Shown piece by piece: positions 1 through 11,034 of a DNA stretch of 64,000 nt. The stretch is from Ptiloglossa arizonensis (Eukaryota; Arthropoda; Insecta; Hymenoptera; Colletidae). Position numbers and translations under genes: made by a program. Within the stretch, counting starts at the first letter, position 1. The number at the start of each line of letters is the position of its first letter. Location: positions 310,001 to 374,000 of the forward strand of contig NW_027478907.1 in the NCBI RefSeq assembly GCF_051014685.1. Reading direction: 5' to 3'. Below the pieces are notes generated by a model. The model had not been told where the DNA came from. It ran no database searches and worked only from the letters and a program-made list of their open reading frames with translations.

Positions 1-25
1 ATGGCCGTTTGGAGGTAAGAAACGC

Positions 26-38
26 TTGAGAAACTCAA
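26..38. repeat. Short inverted repeat in monomer, 5-bp arms
   Basis: TTGAG and CTCAA flank a 3-base AAA loop, and the adjoining AAAATTTT forms a self-complementary A/T tract. The hairpin is intact in cgcttgag monomers and broken in those reading cgctttag or ttgagg. It recurs about every 175 bp; this is the first copy. Function unknown; A/T tracts of this kind are often associated with bending. Confidence 0.7.
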
Positions 39-80
39 AATTTTCGCAGTTCTGATGCTGGAAACGAATAAATAGAACGG

Positions 81-86
81 CCTAGG
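81..86. other. CCTAGG palindrome (AvrII site), periodic
   Basis: CCTAGG is present in most monomers at this phase, so an AvrII digest should give a 175-bp ladder. It is lost in the cccagg class (for example near 1131), in gactagg copies (near 23696) and in tctagg copies (near 42594). Loss of the site therefore marks variant classes and the spacing of higher-order units. Confidence 0.85.
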
Positions 87-149
87 GGAAAACTATACAT
101 ACCGTTGCAATCGGGCGAGTTTATACTTTCAGATGCAACAGAAATTTTG

Positions 150-165
150 CGGATTGATCAATCCG
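150..165. repeat. 16-bp perfect palindrome at the 3' part of the monomer
   Basis: CGGATTGATCAATCCG equals its own reverse complement. Monomers carry this perfect form or a version with a GT centre (CGGATTGGTCAATCCG, 7-bp arms with a 2-base centre). Less common forms are ggtcgatcc, ggacaatcc, ggatttatc and, at 31281 and 31981, ggactgagc. The left arm is largely kept, and most changes fall in the centre or the right arm. TCGCGA follows two bases later. A dyad of this size could bind a dimeric protein or extrude as a cruciform; the role is inferred only. Confidence 0.85.
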
Positions 166-1050
166 TTCGCGAGATATGGCAGTTTGGAGATAAGAAACGC
201 TTTAGAAACTCAAAATTTTCGCAGTTCTGATGCTCGAAACGAATAACTAGAACGGCCCAGGGGAAAAGTGCGCATACCGTTGTAATCGGGCGAGTTTCTA
301 CTTTCAAATGCAACAGAAATTTTGCGGATTGGTAAATGCGTTCGCGAGATATGGCATTTTGGACGTAAGAAACGCTTGAGAAACTCAAAATTTTCGCAGT
401 TCTGATGCTCAAAACGAATAACTAGAACGGCCCAGGGGAAAAGTGCGCATACCGTGGTAATCGGGCGAGTTTCTACTTTCAAATGCAACAGAAATTTTGC
501 GGATTGGTCAATGCGTTCGCGAGATGTGGCAGTTTGGAGGTAAGAAACGCTTGAGAAACTCAAAATTTTCGCAGTTCTGATGCTCGAAACGAATAACTAG
601 AACGGCCTAGGGGAGAAGTACGCATACCGATGTAATCGGGCGAGTTTCTACTTTCAGATGCAACAGAAATGTTGCGGATTGGTCGATCCGTTCGCGAGAT
701 ATGGCAGTTTGGAGGTAAGAAACGCTTGAGAAACTCAAAATTTTCGCAATTCTGATGCTCGAAACGAATAACTAGAACGGCCTAGGGGAAAAGTGCGCAT
801 ACCGTTGTAATCGGGCGAGTTTCTACTTTCAGATGCAACAGAAATTATGCGGATTGGTCAATCCGTTCGCGAGATATGGCAGTTTGGAGGTAAGAAACGC
901 TTGAGGAACTCAAAATTTTCGCAGTTCTGATGCTCGAAACGAATAACTGGAACGGCCTAGGGGAAAACTACACATACCGTTGTAATCGGGCGAGTCTCTA
1001 CTTTCAGATGCAACAGAAATTTTGCGGATTGGTCAATCCGTTCGCGAGAT

Positions 1051-1225
1051 ATGGCCGTTTGGATGTAAGAAACGCTTTAGAAACTCAAAATTTTCGCAGT
1101 TCTGATGCTCGAAACGAATAACTAGAACGGCCCAGGGGAAAAGTGCGCATACCGTTGTAATCGGGCGAGTTTCTACTTTCAAATGCAACAGAAATTTTGA
1201 GGATTGGTCAATGCGTTCGCGAGAT
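1051..1225 (+). repeat. P-class monomer (cccagg / tcaaatg / caatgcg)
   Basis: This copy shows the linked marker set of a frequent class: atggccgtttggatg, cgctttag, cccagg in place of cctagg, ctttcaaatg, ttttgagg and caatgcg in place of caatccg. It lacks the AvrII site and the CAG acceptor-like motif. The same set recurs, sometimes with ttgcgg in place of ttgagg, near 5776, 14670, 21666, 24639, 30239, 56134 and 61207. It is absent from about 33.0 to 42.7 kb. The gaaatttgagg subtype has lost one T and is shared near 15355, 17104, 19910, 22350, 23227 and 30925, so that indel is inherited and not a read error. Confidence 0.85.
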
Positions 1226-1400
1226 ATGGCCGTTTGGAGGTAAGAAACGCTTGAGAAACTCAAAATTTTCGCAGTTCTGATGCTGGAAACGAATAAATAG
1301 AACGGCCTAGGGGAAAACTACACATACCGTTGCAATCGGGTGAGTTTCTACTTTCAGATACAACAGAAATTTTGCGGATTGGTCAATCCGTTTGCGAGAT
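1226..1400 (+). repeat. N-class monomer (tggaaac / aaatag / ttgcaatcgg / tttgcgag)
   Basis: Markers are gatgctggaaac, gaataaatag, aactacacat, ttgcaatcgg, cagatacaa and ccgtttgcgag, which destroys TCGCGA. Copies of this class usually follow directly after a P-class copy (here 1051-1225, and again near 5950, 14850, 21840, 24820 and 30420). The P-N pair therefore behaves as a linked dimer inside larger units. A ttgcagtcgg subtype appears first near 33161. Confidence 0.8.
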
Positions 1401-1575
1401 GTGGCAGTTTGGACGTAAGAAACGCTTGAGAAACTCAAAATTTTCGCAGTTCTGATGCTCGAAACGAATAACTAGAACGGCCTAGGGGAAAACTACACAT
1501 ACCGTTGTAATCGGGCGAGTCTCTACTTTCAGATGCAACAGAAATTTTGCGGATTGGTCAATCCGTTCGCGAGAT

Positions 1576-1750
1576 ATGGCAGTTTGGATGTAAGAAACGC
1601 TTGAGAAACTCAAAATTTTCGCAGTTCTGATGCTCGAAACGAATAACTAGAACGGCCTAGGGGAAAAGTACCCATACCGATGTAATCGGGCGAGTTTCTA
1701 CTTTCAGATGCAACAGAAATTTTGCGGATTGGTCGATCCGTTCGCGAGAT
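1576..1750 (+). repeat. C-class monomer (aagtacccataccgatg)
   Basis: Markers are aagtacccat, accgatgtaatc and usually ggtcgatccg. It is sparse in the first 30 kb and becomes the dominant class between 33.6 and 41.7 kb, where it usually also carries ctttaagatg in place of ctttcagatg. Confidence 0.8.
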
Positions 1751-2505
1751 ATGGCAGTTTGGAAGTAAGAAACGCTTGAGAAACTCAAAATTTTCGCAGT
1801 TCTGATGCTCGAAACGAATGACTAGAACGGCCTAGGGGAAAAGTGCGCATACCGTTGTAATCGGGCGAGTTTCTACTTTCAGATGCAACAGAAATTTTGC
1901 GGATTGATCAATCCGTTCGCGAGATATGGCAGTTTGGAGATAAGAAACGCTTGAGAAACTCAAGATTTTCGCAGTTCTGATGCTCGAAACGAATAACTAG
2001 AACGGCCTAGGGGAAAACTACACATACCGTTGTAATCGGGCGAGTTTCTACTTTCAGATGCAACAGAAATTTTGCGGATTTATCAATCCGTTCGCGAGAT
2101 ATGGCAGTTTGGAGATAAGAAACGCTTGAGAAACTCCAAATTTTCGCAGTTCTGATGCTCGAAACGAATAACTAGAACGGCCTAGGGGAAAAGTGCGCAT
2201 ACCGTTGTAATCGGGCGAGTTTCTACTTTCAGATGCAACAGAAATTTTGCGGATCGGTCAATCCGTTCGCGAGATATGGCAGTTTGGATGTAAGAAACGC
2301 TTGAGAAACTCAAAATTTTCGCAGTTCTGATGCTCGAAACGAATAACTAGAACGGCCCAGGGGAAAAGTGCGCATACCGTTGCAATCGGGCGAGTTTCTA
2401 CTTTCAAATGCAATAGAAATTTTGAGGATTGGTCAATGCGTTCGCGAGATATGGCCGTTTGGAGGTAAGAAACGCTTGAGAAACTCAAAATTTTCGCAGT
2501 TCTGA

Positions 2506-3730
2506 TGCTGGAAACGAATAAATAGAACGGCCTAGGGGAAAACTATACATACCGTTGCAATCGGGCGAGTTTCTACTTTCAGATGCAACAGAAATTTTGC
2601 GGATTGATCAATCCGTTCGCGAGATATGGCAGTTTGGAGATAAGAAACGCTTTAGAAACTCAAAATTTTCGCAGTTCTGATGCTCGAAACGAATAACTAG
2701 AACGGCCCAGGGGAAAAGTGCGCATACCGTTGTAATCGGGCGAGTTTCTACTTTCAAATGCAACAGAAATTTTGCGGATTGGTAAATGCGTTCGCGAGAT
2801 ATGGCATTTTGGACGTAAGAAACGCTTGAGAAACTCAAAATTTTCGCAGTTCTGATGCTCGAAACGAATAAATAGAACGGCCTAGGGGAAAAATACACAT
2901 ACCGTTGTAATCGGGCGAGTTTCTACTTTCAGACACAACAGAAATTTTGCGGATTGGACAATCCGTTTGCGAGATGTGGCAGTTTGGAGGTAAGAAACGC
3001 TTGAGAAACTCAAAATTTTCGCAGTTCTGATGATCGAAACGAATGACTAGAACGGCCTAGGGGAAAAGTGCGCATACCGTTGTAATCGGGCGAGTTTCTA
3101 CTTTCAGATGAAACAGAAATTTTGCGGATTGATCAATCCGTTCGCGAGATATGGCAGTTTGGAGATAAGAAACGCTTGAGAAACTCAAAATTTTCGCAGT
3201 TCTGATGCTCGAAACGAATGACTAGAAAGGCCTAGGGGAGAAGTACGCATACCGTTGTAATCGGGCGAGCTTCTACTTTCAGATGCAACAGAAATTTTGC
3301 GGATTGGTCAATCCGTTCACGAGATGTGGCAGTTTGGAGGTAAGAAACGCTTGAGAAACTCAAAATTTTCGCAGTTCTGATGCTCGAAACGAATGACTAG
3401 AACGGCCTAGGGGAAAAGTGCGCATACCGTTGTAATCGGGCGAGTTTCTACTTTCAGATGCAACAGAAATTTTGCGGATTGATCAATCCGTTCGCGAGAT
3501 ATGGCAGTTTGGAGATAAGAAACGCTTGAGAAACTCAAAATTTTCGCAGTTCTGATGCTCGAAACGAATGACTAGAAAGGCCTAGGGGAGAAGTACGCAT
3601 ACCGTTGTAATCGGGCGAGTTTCTACTTTAAGATGCAACAGAAATTTTGCGGATTGGTCAATCCGTTCGCGAGATATGGCAGTTTGGAGGTAAGAAACGC
3701 TTGAGGAACTCAAAATTTTCGCAGTTCTGA
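2506..3730 (+). repeat. 7-monomer higher-order unit, copy 1 (1,225 bp)
   Basis: It is followed directly by a near-identical 1,225-bp copy. Shared tracers include tactatacat or ctatacatac, ggtaaatgcg, attttggacg, cagacacaac, cgagcttcta and ctttaagatg in the same order and spacing. I saw two differences: gatgatcg here against gatgctcg, and cataccg here against catagcg in copy 2. Confidence 0.85.
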
Positions 3731-4955
3731 TGCTGGAAACGAATAAATAGAACGGCCTAGGGGAAAACTATACATACCGTTGCAATCGGGCGAGTTTCTA
3801 CTTTCAGATGCAACAGAAATTTTGCGGATTGATCAATCCGTTCGCGAGATATGGCAGTTTGGAGATAAGAAACGCTTTAGAAACTCAAAATTTTCGCAGT
3901 TCTGATGCTCGAAACGAATAACTAGAACGGCCCAGGGGAAAAGTGCGCATACCGTTGTAATCGGGCGAGTTTCTACTTTCAAATGCAACAGAAATTTTGC
4001 GGATTGGTAAATGCGTTCGCGAGATATGGCATTTTGGACGTAAGAAACGCTTGAGAAACTCAAAATTTTCGCAGTTCTGATGCTCGAAACGAATAAATAG
4101 AACGGCCTAGGGGAAAAATACACATAGCGTTGTAATCGGGCGAGTTTCTACTTTCAGACACAACAGAAATTTTGCGGATTGGACAATCCGTTTGCGAGAT
4201 GTGGCAGTTTGGAGGTAAGAAACGCTTGAGAAACTCAAAATTTTCGCAGTTCTGATGCTCGAAACGAATGACTAGAACGGCCTAGGGGAAAAGTGCGCAT
4301 ACCGTTGTAATCGGGCGAGTTTCTACTTTCAGATGAAACAGAAATTTTGCGGATTGATCAATCCGTTCGCGAGATATGGCAGTTTGGAGATAAGAAACGC
4401 TTGAGAAACTCAAAATTTTCGCAGTTCTGATGCTCGAAACGAATGACTAGAAAGGCCTAGGGGAGAAGTACGCATACCGTTGTAATCGGGCGAGCTTCTA
4501 CTTTCAGATGCAACAGAAATTTTGCGGATTGGTCAATCCGTTCACGAGATGTGGCAGTTTGGAGGTAAGAAACGCTTGAGAAACTCAAAATTTTCGCAGT
4601 TCTGATGCTCGAAACGAATGACTAGAACGGCCTAGGGGAAAAGTGCGCATACCGTTGTAATCGGGCGAGTTTCTACTTTCAGATGCAACAGAAATTTTGC
4701 GGATTGATCAATCCGTTCGCGAGATATGGCAGTTTGGAGATAAGAAACGCTTGAGAAACTCAAAATTTTCGCAGTTCTGATGCTCGAAACGAATGACTAG
4801 AAAGGCCTAGGGGAGAAGTACGCATACCGTTGTAATCGGGCGAGTTTCTACTTTAAGATGCAACAGAAATTTTGCGGATTGGTCAATCCGTTCGCGAGAT
4901 ATGGCAGTTTGGAGGTAAGAAACGCTTGAGGAACTCAAAATTTTCGCAGTTCTGA
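3731..4955 (+). repeat. 7-monomer higher-order unit, copy 2 (1,225 bp)
   Basis: Tandem partner of 2506-3730. The match stops near 4960, where gatgctggaaac is replaced by gatgctcgaaac, which gives the right boundary of the duplication. Confidence 0.85.
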
Positions 4956-5160
4956 TGCTCGAAACGAATAACTAGAACGGCCTAGGGGAAAACTACACAT
5001 ACCGTTGTAATCGGGCGAGTTTCTACTTTCAGATGCAACAGAAATTTTGCGGATTTATCAATCAGTTCGCGAGATATGGCAGTTTGGAGATAAGAAACGC
5101 TTGAGAAACTCAAAATTTTCGCAGTTCTGATGCTCGAAACGAATAACTAGAACGGCCTAG

Positions 5161-6170
5161 GGGAAAAGTGCGCATACTGTTGTAATCGGGCGAGTTTCTA
5201 CTTTCAGATGCAACAGAAATTTTGCGGATCGGTCAATCCGTTCGCGAGATATGGCAGTTTGGATGTAAGAAACGCTTGAGAAACTCAAAATTTTCGCAGT
5301 TCTGATGCTCGAAACGAATAACTGGAACGGCCTAGGGGAAAACTACACATACCGTTGTAATCGGGCGAGTCTCTACTTTCAGATGCAACAGAAATTTTGC
5401 GGATTGGTCAATCCGTTCGCGAGATATGGCAATTTGGAGATAAGAAACGCTTGAGTAACTCAAAATTTTCGCAGTTCTGATGCTCGAAACGAGTAACTAG
5501 AACGGCCTAGGGGAAAAGTACGCATACCGTTGTAATGGGGCGAGTTTTACTTTCATATGCAACAGAAATTTTGCGGATTGATCAATCCGTTCGCGAGATA
5601 TGGCAGTTTGGATGTAAGAAACGCTTGAGAAACTCAAAATTTTCGCAATTCTGATGCTCGAAACGAATTACTAGAATGGCCTAGGGGAGAAGTACGCATA
5701 CCGTTGTAATCGGGCGAGTTTCTACTTTCAGATGCAACAGAAATTTTGCGGATTGGTCAATCCGTTCGCGAGATATGGCCGTTTGGATGTAAGAAACGCT
5801 TTAGAAACTCAAAATTTTCGCAGTTCTGATGCTCGAAACGAATAACTAGAACGGCCCAGGGGAAAAGTGCGCATACCGTTGTAATCGGGCGAGTTTCTAC
5901 TTTCAAATGCAACAGAAATTTTGAGGATTGGTCAATGCGTTCGCGAGATATGGCCGTTTGGAGGTAAGAAACGCTTGAGAAACTCAAAATTTTCGCAGTT
6001 CTGATGCTGGAAACGAATAAATAGAACGGCCTAGGGGAAAACTACACATACCGTTGCAATCGGGTGAGTTTCTACTTTCAGATACAACAGAAATTTTGCG
6101 GATTGGTCAATCCGTTTGCGAGATGTGGCAGTTTGGACGTAAGAAACGCTTGAGAAACTCAAAATTTTCG
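5161..6170 (+). repeat. Dispersed block shared with 18621-19630
   Basis: Variant order matches the block at 18621-19630, about 77 monomers away. It includes gcatactgttg, ggatcggtc, the rare monomer with gtaatgggg and cgagttttactttcatatg, and gaattactagaatgg. The rare monomer also occurs near 6761 and 12701. Confidence 0.75.
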
Positions 6171-7617
6171 CAGTTCTGATGCTCGAAACGAATAACTAGA
6201 ACGGCCTAGCGGAGAAGTACGCATACCGATGTAATCGGGCGAGTTTCTACTTTCAGATGCAACAGAAATGTTGCGGATTGGTCGATCCGTTCGCGAGATA
6301 TGGCAGTTTGGGGGTAAGAAACGCTTGAGAAACTCAAAATTTTCGCAATTCTGATGCTCGAAACGAATAACTAGAACGGCCTAGGGGAAAAGTGCGCATA
6401 CCGTTGTAATCGGGCGAGTTTCTACTTTCAGATGCAACAGAAATTATGCGGATTGGTCAATCCGTTCGCGAGATATGGCAGTTTGGAGGTAAGAAACGCT
6501 TGAGGAACTCAAAATTTTCGCAGTTCTGATGCTCGAAACGAATAACTGGAACGGCCTAGGGGAAAACTACACATACCGTTGTAATCGGGCGAGTCTCTAC
6601 TTTCAGATGCAACAGAAATTTTGCGGATTGGTCAATCCGTTCGCGAGATATGGCAGTTTGGAGATAAGAAACGCTTGAGTAACTCAAAATTTTCGCAGTT
6701 CTGATGCTCGAAACGAGTAACTAGAACGGCCTAGGGGAAAAGTACGCATACCGTTGTAATGGGGCGAGTTTTACTTTCATATGCAACAGAAATTTTGCGG
6801 ATTGATCAATCCGTTCGCGAGATATGGCACTTTGGAGATAAGAAACGCTTTAGAAACTCAAAATTTTCGCAGTTCTGATGCTCGAAACGAATAACTAGAA
6901 CGGCCCAGGGGAAAAGTGCGCATGCCGTTGTAATCGGGCGAGTTTCTACTTTCAAATGCAACAGAAATTTTGCGGATTGGTAAATGCGTTCGCGAGATAT
7001 GGCATTTTGGACGTAAGAAACGTTTGAGAAACTCAAAATTTTCGCAGTTCTGATGCTCGAAACGAATAAATAGAACGGCCTAGGGGAAAAATACACATAC
7101 CGTTGTAATCGGGCGAGTTTCTACTTTCAGACACAACAGAAATTTTGCGGATTGGACAATCCGTTTGCGAGATGTGGCAGTTTGGAGGTAAGAAACGCTT
7201 GAGAAACTCAAAATTTTCGCAGTTCTGATGCTCGAAACGAATGACTAGAACGGCCTAGGGGAAAAGTGCGCATACCGTTGTAATCGGGCGAGTTTCTACT
7301 TTCAGATGAAACAGAAATTTTGCGGATTGATCAATCCGTTCGCGAGATATGGCAGTTTGGAGATAAGAAACGCTTTAGAAACTCAAAATTTTCGCAGTTC
7401 TGATGCTCGAAACGAATAACTAGAACGGCCCAGGGGAAAAGTGCGCATGCCGTTGTAATCGGGCGAGCCTCTACTTTCAGATGCAACAGAAATTTTGCGG
7501 ATTGGGCGATCCGTTCGCGAGATATGGCAGTTTGGATGTAAGAAACGCTTGAGAAACTCAAAATTTTCGCAGTTCTGATGCTCGAAACGAATGACTAGAA
7601 CAGCCTAGGGGAGAAGT

Positions 7618-9060
7618 ACGCATACCGTTGTAATCGGGCGAGTTTCTACTTTCAAATGCAACAGAAATTTTGAGGATTGGTCAATGCGTTCGCGAGATAT
7701 GGCCGTTTGGAGGTAAGAAACGCTTGAGAAACTCAAAATTTTCGCAGTTCTGATGCTGGAAACGAATAAATAGAACGGCCTAGGGGAAAACTACACATAC
7801 CGTTGCAATCGGGTGAGTTTCTACTTTCAGATACAACAGAAATTTTGCGGATTGGTCAATCCGTTTGCGAGATGTGGCAGTTTGGACGTAAGAAACGCTT
7901 GAGAAACTCAAAATTTTCGCAGTTCTGATGCTCGAAACGAATAACTAGAACGGCCTAGGGGAAAACTACACATACCGTTGTAATCGGGCGAGTCTCTACT
8001 TTCAGATGCAACAGAAATTTTGCGGATTGGTCAATCCGTTCGCGAGATATGGCAGTTTGGATGTAAGAAACGCTTGAGAAACTCAAAATTTTCGCAGTTC
8101 TGATGCTCGAAACGAATAACTAGAACGGCCTAGGGGAAAAGTACCCATACCGATGTAATCGGGCGAGTTTCTACTTTCAGATGCAACAGAAATTTTGCGG
8201 ATTGGTCGATCCGTTCGCGAGATATGGCAGTTTGGAAGAAAGAAACGCTTGAGAAACTCAAAATTTTCGCAGTTCTGATGCTCGAAACGAATGACTAGAA
8301 CGGCCTAGGGGAAAAGTGCGCATACCGTTGTAATCGGGCGAGTTTCTACTTTCAGATGCAACAGAAATTTTGCGGATTGATCAATCCGTTCGCGAGATAT
8401 GGCAGTTTGGAAATAAGAAACGCTTGAGAAACTCAAGATTTTCGCAGTTCTGATGCTCGAAACGAATTAACTAGAACGGCCTAGGGGAAAACTACACATA
8501 CCGTTGTAATCGGGCGAGTTCTACTTTCAGATGCAACAGAAATTTTGCGGATTTATCAATCCGTTCGCGAGATATGGCAGTTTGGAGATAAGAAACGCTT
8601 GAGAAACTCCAAATTTTCGCAGTTCTGATGCTCGAAACGAATAACTAGAACGGCCTAGGGGAAAAGTGCGCATACCGTTGTAATCGGGCGAGTTTCTACT
8701 TTCAGATGCAACAGAAATTTTGCGGATCGGTCAATCCGTTCGCGAGATATGGCAGTTTGGATGTAAGAAACGCTTGAGAAACTCAAATTTTCGCAGTTCT
8801 GATGCTCGAAACGAATAACTAGAACGGCCCAGGGGAAAAGTGCGCATACCGTTGCAATCGGGCGAGTTTCTACTTTCAAATGCAATAGAAATTTTGAGGA
8901 TTGGTCAATGCGTTCGCGAGATATGGCCGTTTGGAGGTAAGAAACGCTTGAGAAACTCAAAATTTTCGCAGTTCTGATGCTGGAAACGAATAAATAGAAC
9001 GGCCTAGGGAAAACTATACATACCGTTGCAATCGGGCGAGTTTCTACTTTCAGATGCAAC
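7618..9060 (+). repeat. Dispersed duplicate block, copy B (partner at 1145-2600)
   Basis: Same variant order as 1145-2600. It differs by a few substitutions (for example ggaagaaag near 8236 and ggaaataag near 8409) and by single-base length changes from 8461 onward. The comparison shows that those length changes are private to this copy. Confidence 0.8.
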
Positions 9061-9835
9061 AGAAATTTTGCGGATTGGTCAATCCGTTCGCGAGATATGG
9101 CAGTTTGGAGATAAGAAACGCTTGTGAAACTCCAAATTTTCGCAGTTCTGATGCTCGAAACGAATAAATAGAACGGCCTAGGGAAAAATACACATACCGT
9201 TGTAATCGGGCGAGTTTCTACTTTCAGACACAACAGAAATTTTGCGGATTGGACAATCCGTTTGCGAGATGTGGCAGTTTGGAGGTAAGAAACGCTTGAG
9301 AAACTCAAAATTTTCGCAGTTCTGATGCTCGAAACGAATGACTAGAACGGCTAGGGGAAAAGTGCGCATACCGTTGTAATCGGGCGAGTTTCTACTTTCA
9401 GATGAAACAGAAATTTGCGGATTGATCAATCCGTTCGCGAGATATGGCAGTTTGGAGATAAGAAACGCTTGAGAAACTCAAAATTTTCGCAGTTCTGATG
9501 CTCGAAACGAATGACTAGAAAGGCCTAGGGGAGAAGTACGCATACCGTTGTAATCGGGCGAGCTTCTACTTTCAGATGCAACAGAAATTTTGCGGATTGG
9601 TCAATCCGTTCACGAGATGTGGCAGTTTGGAGGTAAGAAACGCTTGAGAAACTCAAAATTTTCGCAGTTCTGATGCTCGAAACGAATGACTAGAACGGCC
9701 TAGGGGAAAAGTGCGCATACCGTTGTAATCGGCGAGTTTCTACTTTCAGATGCAACAGAAATTTGCGGATTGATCAATCCGTTCGCGAGATATGGCAGTT
9801 TGGAGATAAGAAACGCTTGAGAAACTCAAATTTTC
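8461..9835. other. Cluster of single-base indels, mostly in homopolymers
   Basis: Ten 1-base length changes lie in about 1.4 kb. Gain: T near 8467. Losses: T near 8520, A near 8786, G near 9008, G near 9181, C near 9350, T near 9413, G near 9731, T near 9763 and A near 9829. Nearly all are in runs of 2 to 4 identical bases. The net shift of 8 bases is almost a third of the 26-base slip of the whole window. This looks like unpolished long-read error more than biology. Confidence 0.75.
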
Positions 9836-11034
9836 GCAGTTCTGATGCTCGAAACGAATGACTAGAAAGGCCTAGGGGAGAAGTACGCATACCGTTGTAA
9901 TCGGGCGAGTTTCTACTTTAAGATGCAACAGAAATTTTGCGGATTGGTCAATCCGTTTGCGAGATGTGGCAGTTTGGACGTAAGAAACGCTTGAGAAACT
10001 CAAAATTTTCGCAGTTCTGATGCTCGAAACGAATAACTAGAACTGCCTAGGGGAAAAGTACCCATACCGATGTAATCGGGCGAGTTTCTACTTTCAGATG
10101 CAACGGAAATTTTGCGGATTGGTCAATCCGTTCGCGAGATATGGCCGTTTGGATGTAAGAAACGCTTTAGAAACTCAAAATTTTCGCAGTTCTGATGCTC
10201 AAAACGAATAACTAGAACGGCCCAGGGGAAAAGTGCGCATACCGTGGTAATCGGGCGAGTTTCTACATTCAAATGCAACAGAAATTTTGCGGATTGGTCA
10301 ATGCGTTCGCGAGATGTGGCAGTTTGGAGGTAAGAAACGCTTGAGAAACTCAAAATTTTCGCAGTTCTGATGCTCGAAACGAATAACTAGAACGGCCTAG
10401 GGGAGAAGTACGCATACCGATGTAATCGGGCGAGTTTCTACTTTCAGATGCAACAGAAATGTTGCGGATTGGTCGATCCGTTCGCGAGATATGGCAGTTT
10501 GGAGGTAAGAAACGCTTGAGAAACTCAAAATTTTCGCAATTCTGATGCTCGAAACGAATAACTAGAACGGCCTAGGGGAAAAGTGCGCATACCGTTGTAA
10601 TCGGGCGAGTTTCTACTTTCAGATGCAACAGAAATTATGCGGATTGGTCAATCCGTTCGCGAGATATGGCAGTTTGGAGGTAAGAAACGCTTGAGGAACT
10701 CAAAATTTTCGCAGTTCTGATGCTCGAAACGAATAACTAGAACTGCCTAGGGGAAAAGTACCCATACCGATGTAATCGGGCGAGTTTCTACTTTCAGATG
10801 CAACGGAAATTTTGCGGATTGGTCAATCCGTTCGCGAGATATGGCAGTTTGGAGATAAGAAACGCTTGAGAAACTCAAAATTTTCGCAGTTCTGATGCTC
10901 GAAACGAATGACTAGAAAGGCCTAGGGGAGAAGTACGCATACCGTTGTAATCGGGCGAGCTTCTACTTTCAGATGCAACAGAAATTTTGCGGATTGGTCA
11001 ATCCGTTCACGAGATGTGGCAGTTTGGAGGTAAG
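9810..11034 (+). repeat. 7-monomer unit, copy 1 (1,225 bp)
   Basis: Tracers are ctttaagatg, aactgcctagg with gtacccat, gatgctcaaaacg, accgtggtaatc, ctacattcaaatg, gaaatgttgcgg and gaaattatgcgg. The same order recurs 1,225 bases later and again near 16.1 and 17.85 kb. Confidence 0.8.

Larger units (their letters stand above)
1..175 (+). repeat. Representative monomer (copy 1) used for internal numbering
   Basis: Monomer phase is set here so that a copy starts at atggc and ends at gcgagat; the choice is arbitrary because the array is circularly permutable. Landmarks in monomer coordinates: a TTGAG-AAA-CTCAA hairpin at 26-38, AAAATTTT at 37-44, CCTAGG (AvrII) at 81-86, TGCGCA at 94-99 in copies reading gtgcgcat, a dyad at 150-165 and TCGCGA (NruI) at 167-172. 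This copy has tggaaac with aaatag, the tracer of the N class described at 1226-1400, but ends with the perfect gatc palindrome, so it is a mixed type. Nearly the same copy occurs at 2451. Confidence 0.95.
1145..2600 (+). repeat. Dispersed duplicate block, copy A (partner at about 7618-9060)
   Basis: The order of variants here matches 7618-9060 with an offset of about 6,473 bases (37 monomers less 2). Shared tracers in order: ttgcaatcgggtgag, the gtacccataccgatg copy, the rare actcaagatt, ggatttatc and the rare aactccaaa. The partner carries extra single-base homopolymer losses that this copy lacks. Boundaries are approximate to a few tens of bases. Confidence 0.8.

Noticed and set aside
50..70. 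Pol III B-box-like gctcgaaac
   Set aside because: It differs from the B-box core and has no A box at a suitable distance or tRNA-like fold, so a tRNA or SINE origin is not supported.
1..175. CENP-B box
   Set aside because: No monomer position fits the core NTTCGNNNNANNCGGGN on either strand. The best partial match is ttcgcgagatatggc, which has TTCG and the A but tggc in place of CGGG.
1033..1263. Recurrent 76- to 96-residue open frames on the minus strand, about 40 in the window
   Set aside because: They span 1.3 to 1.7 monomers and read the same DNA in two frames within one protein (for example the SFSSVSY and FEFLKRFL segments come from the same bases). They appear only where P-class copies remove a stop, and show no start context, codon pattern or domain.
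8655..9308. 217-residue minus-strand open frame, the longest in the window
   Set aside because: Its length comes from the 1-base losses clustered here, which repeatedly shift the frame past stops. The duplicate at 1145-2600 has no such frame. It is an indel artefact.
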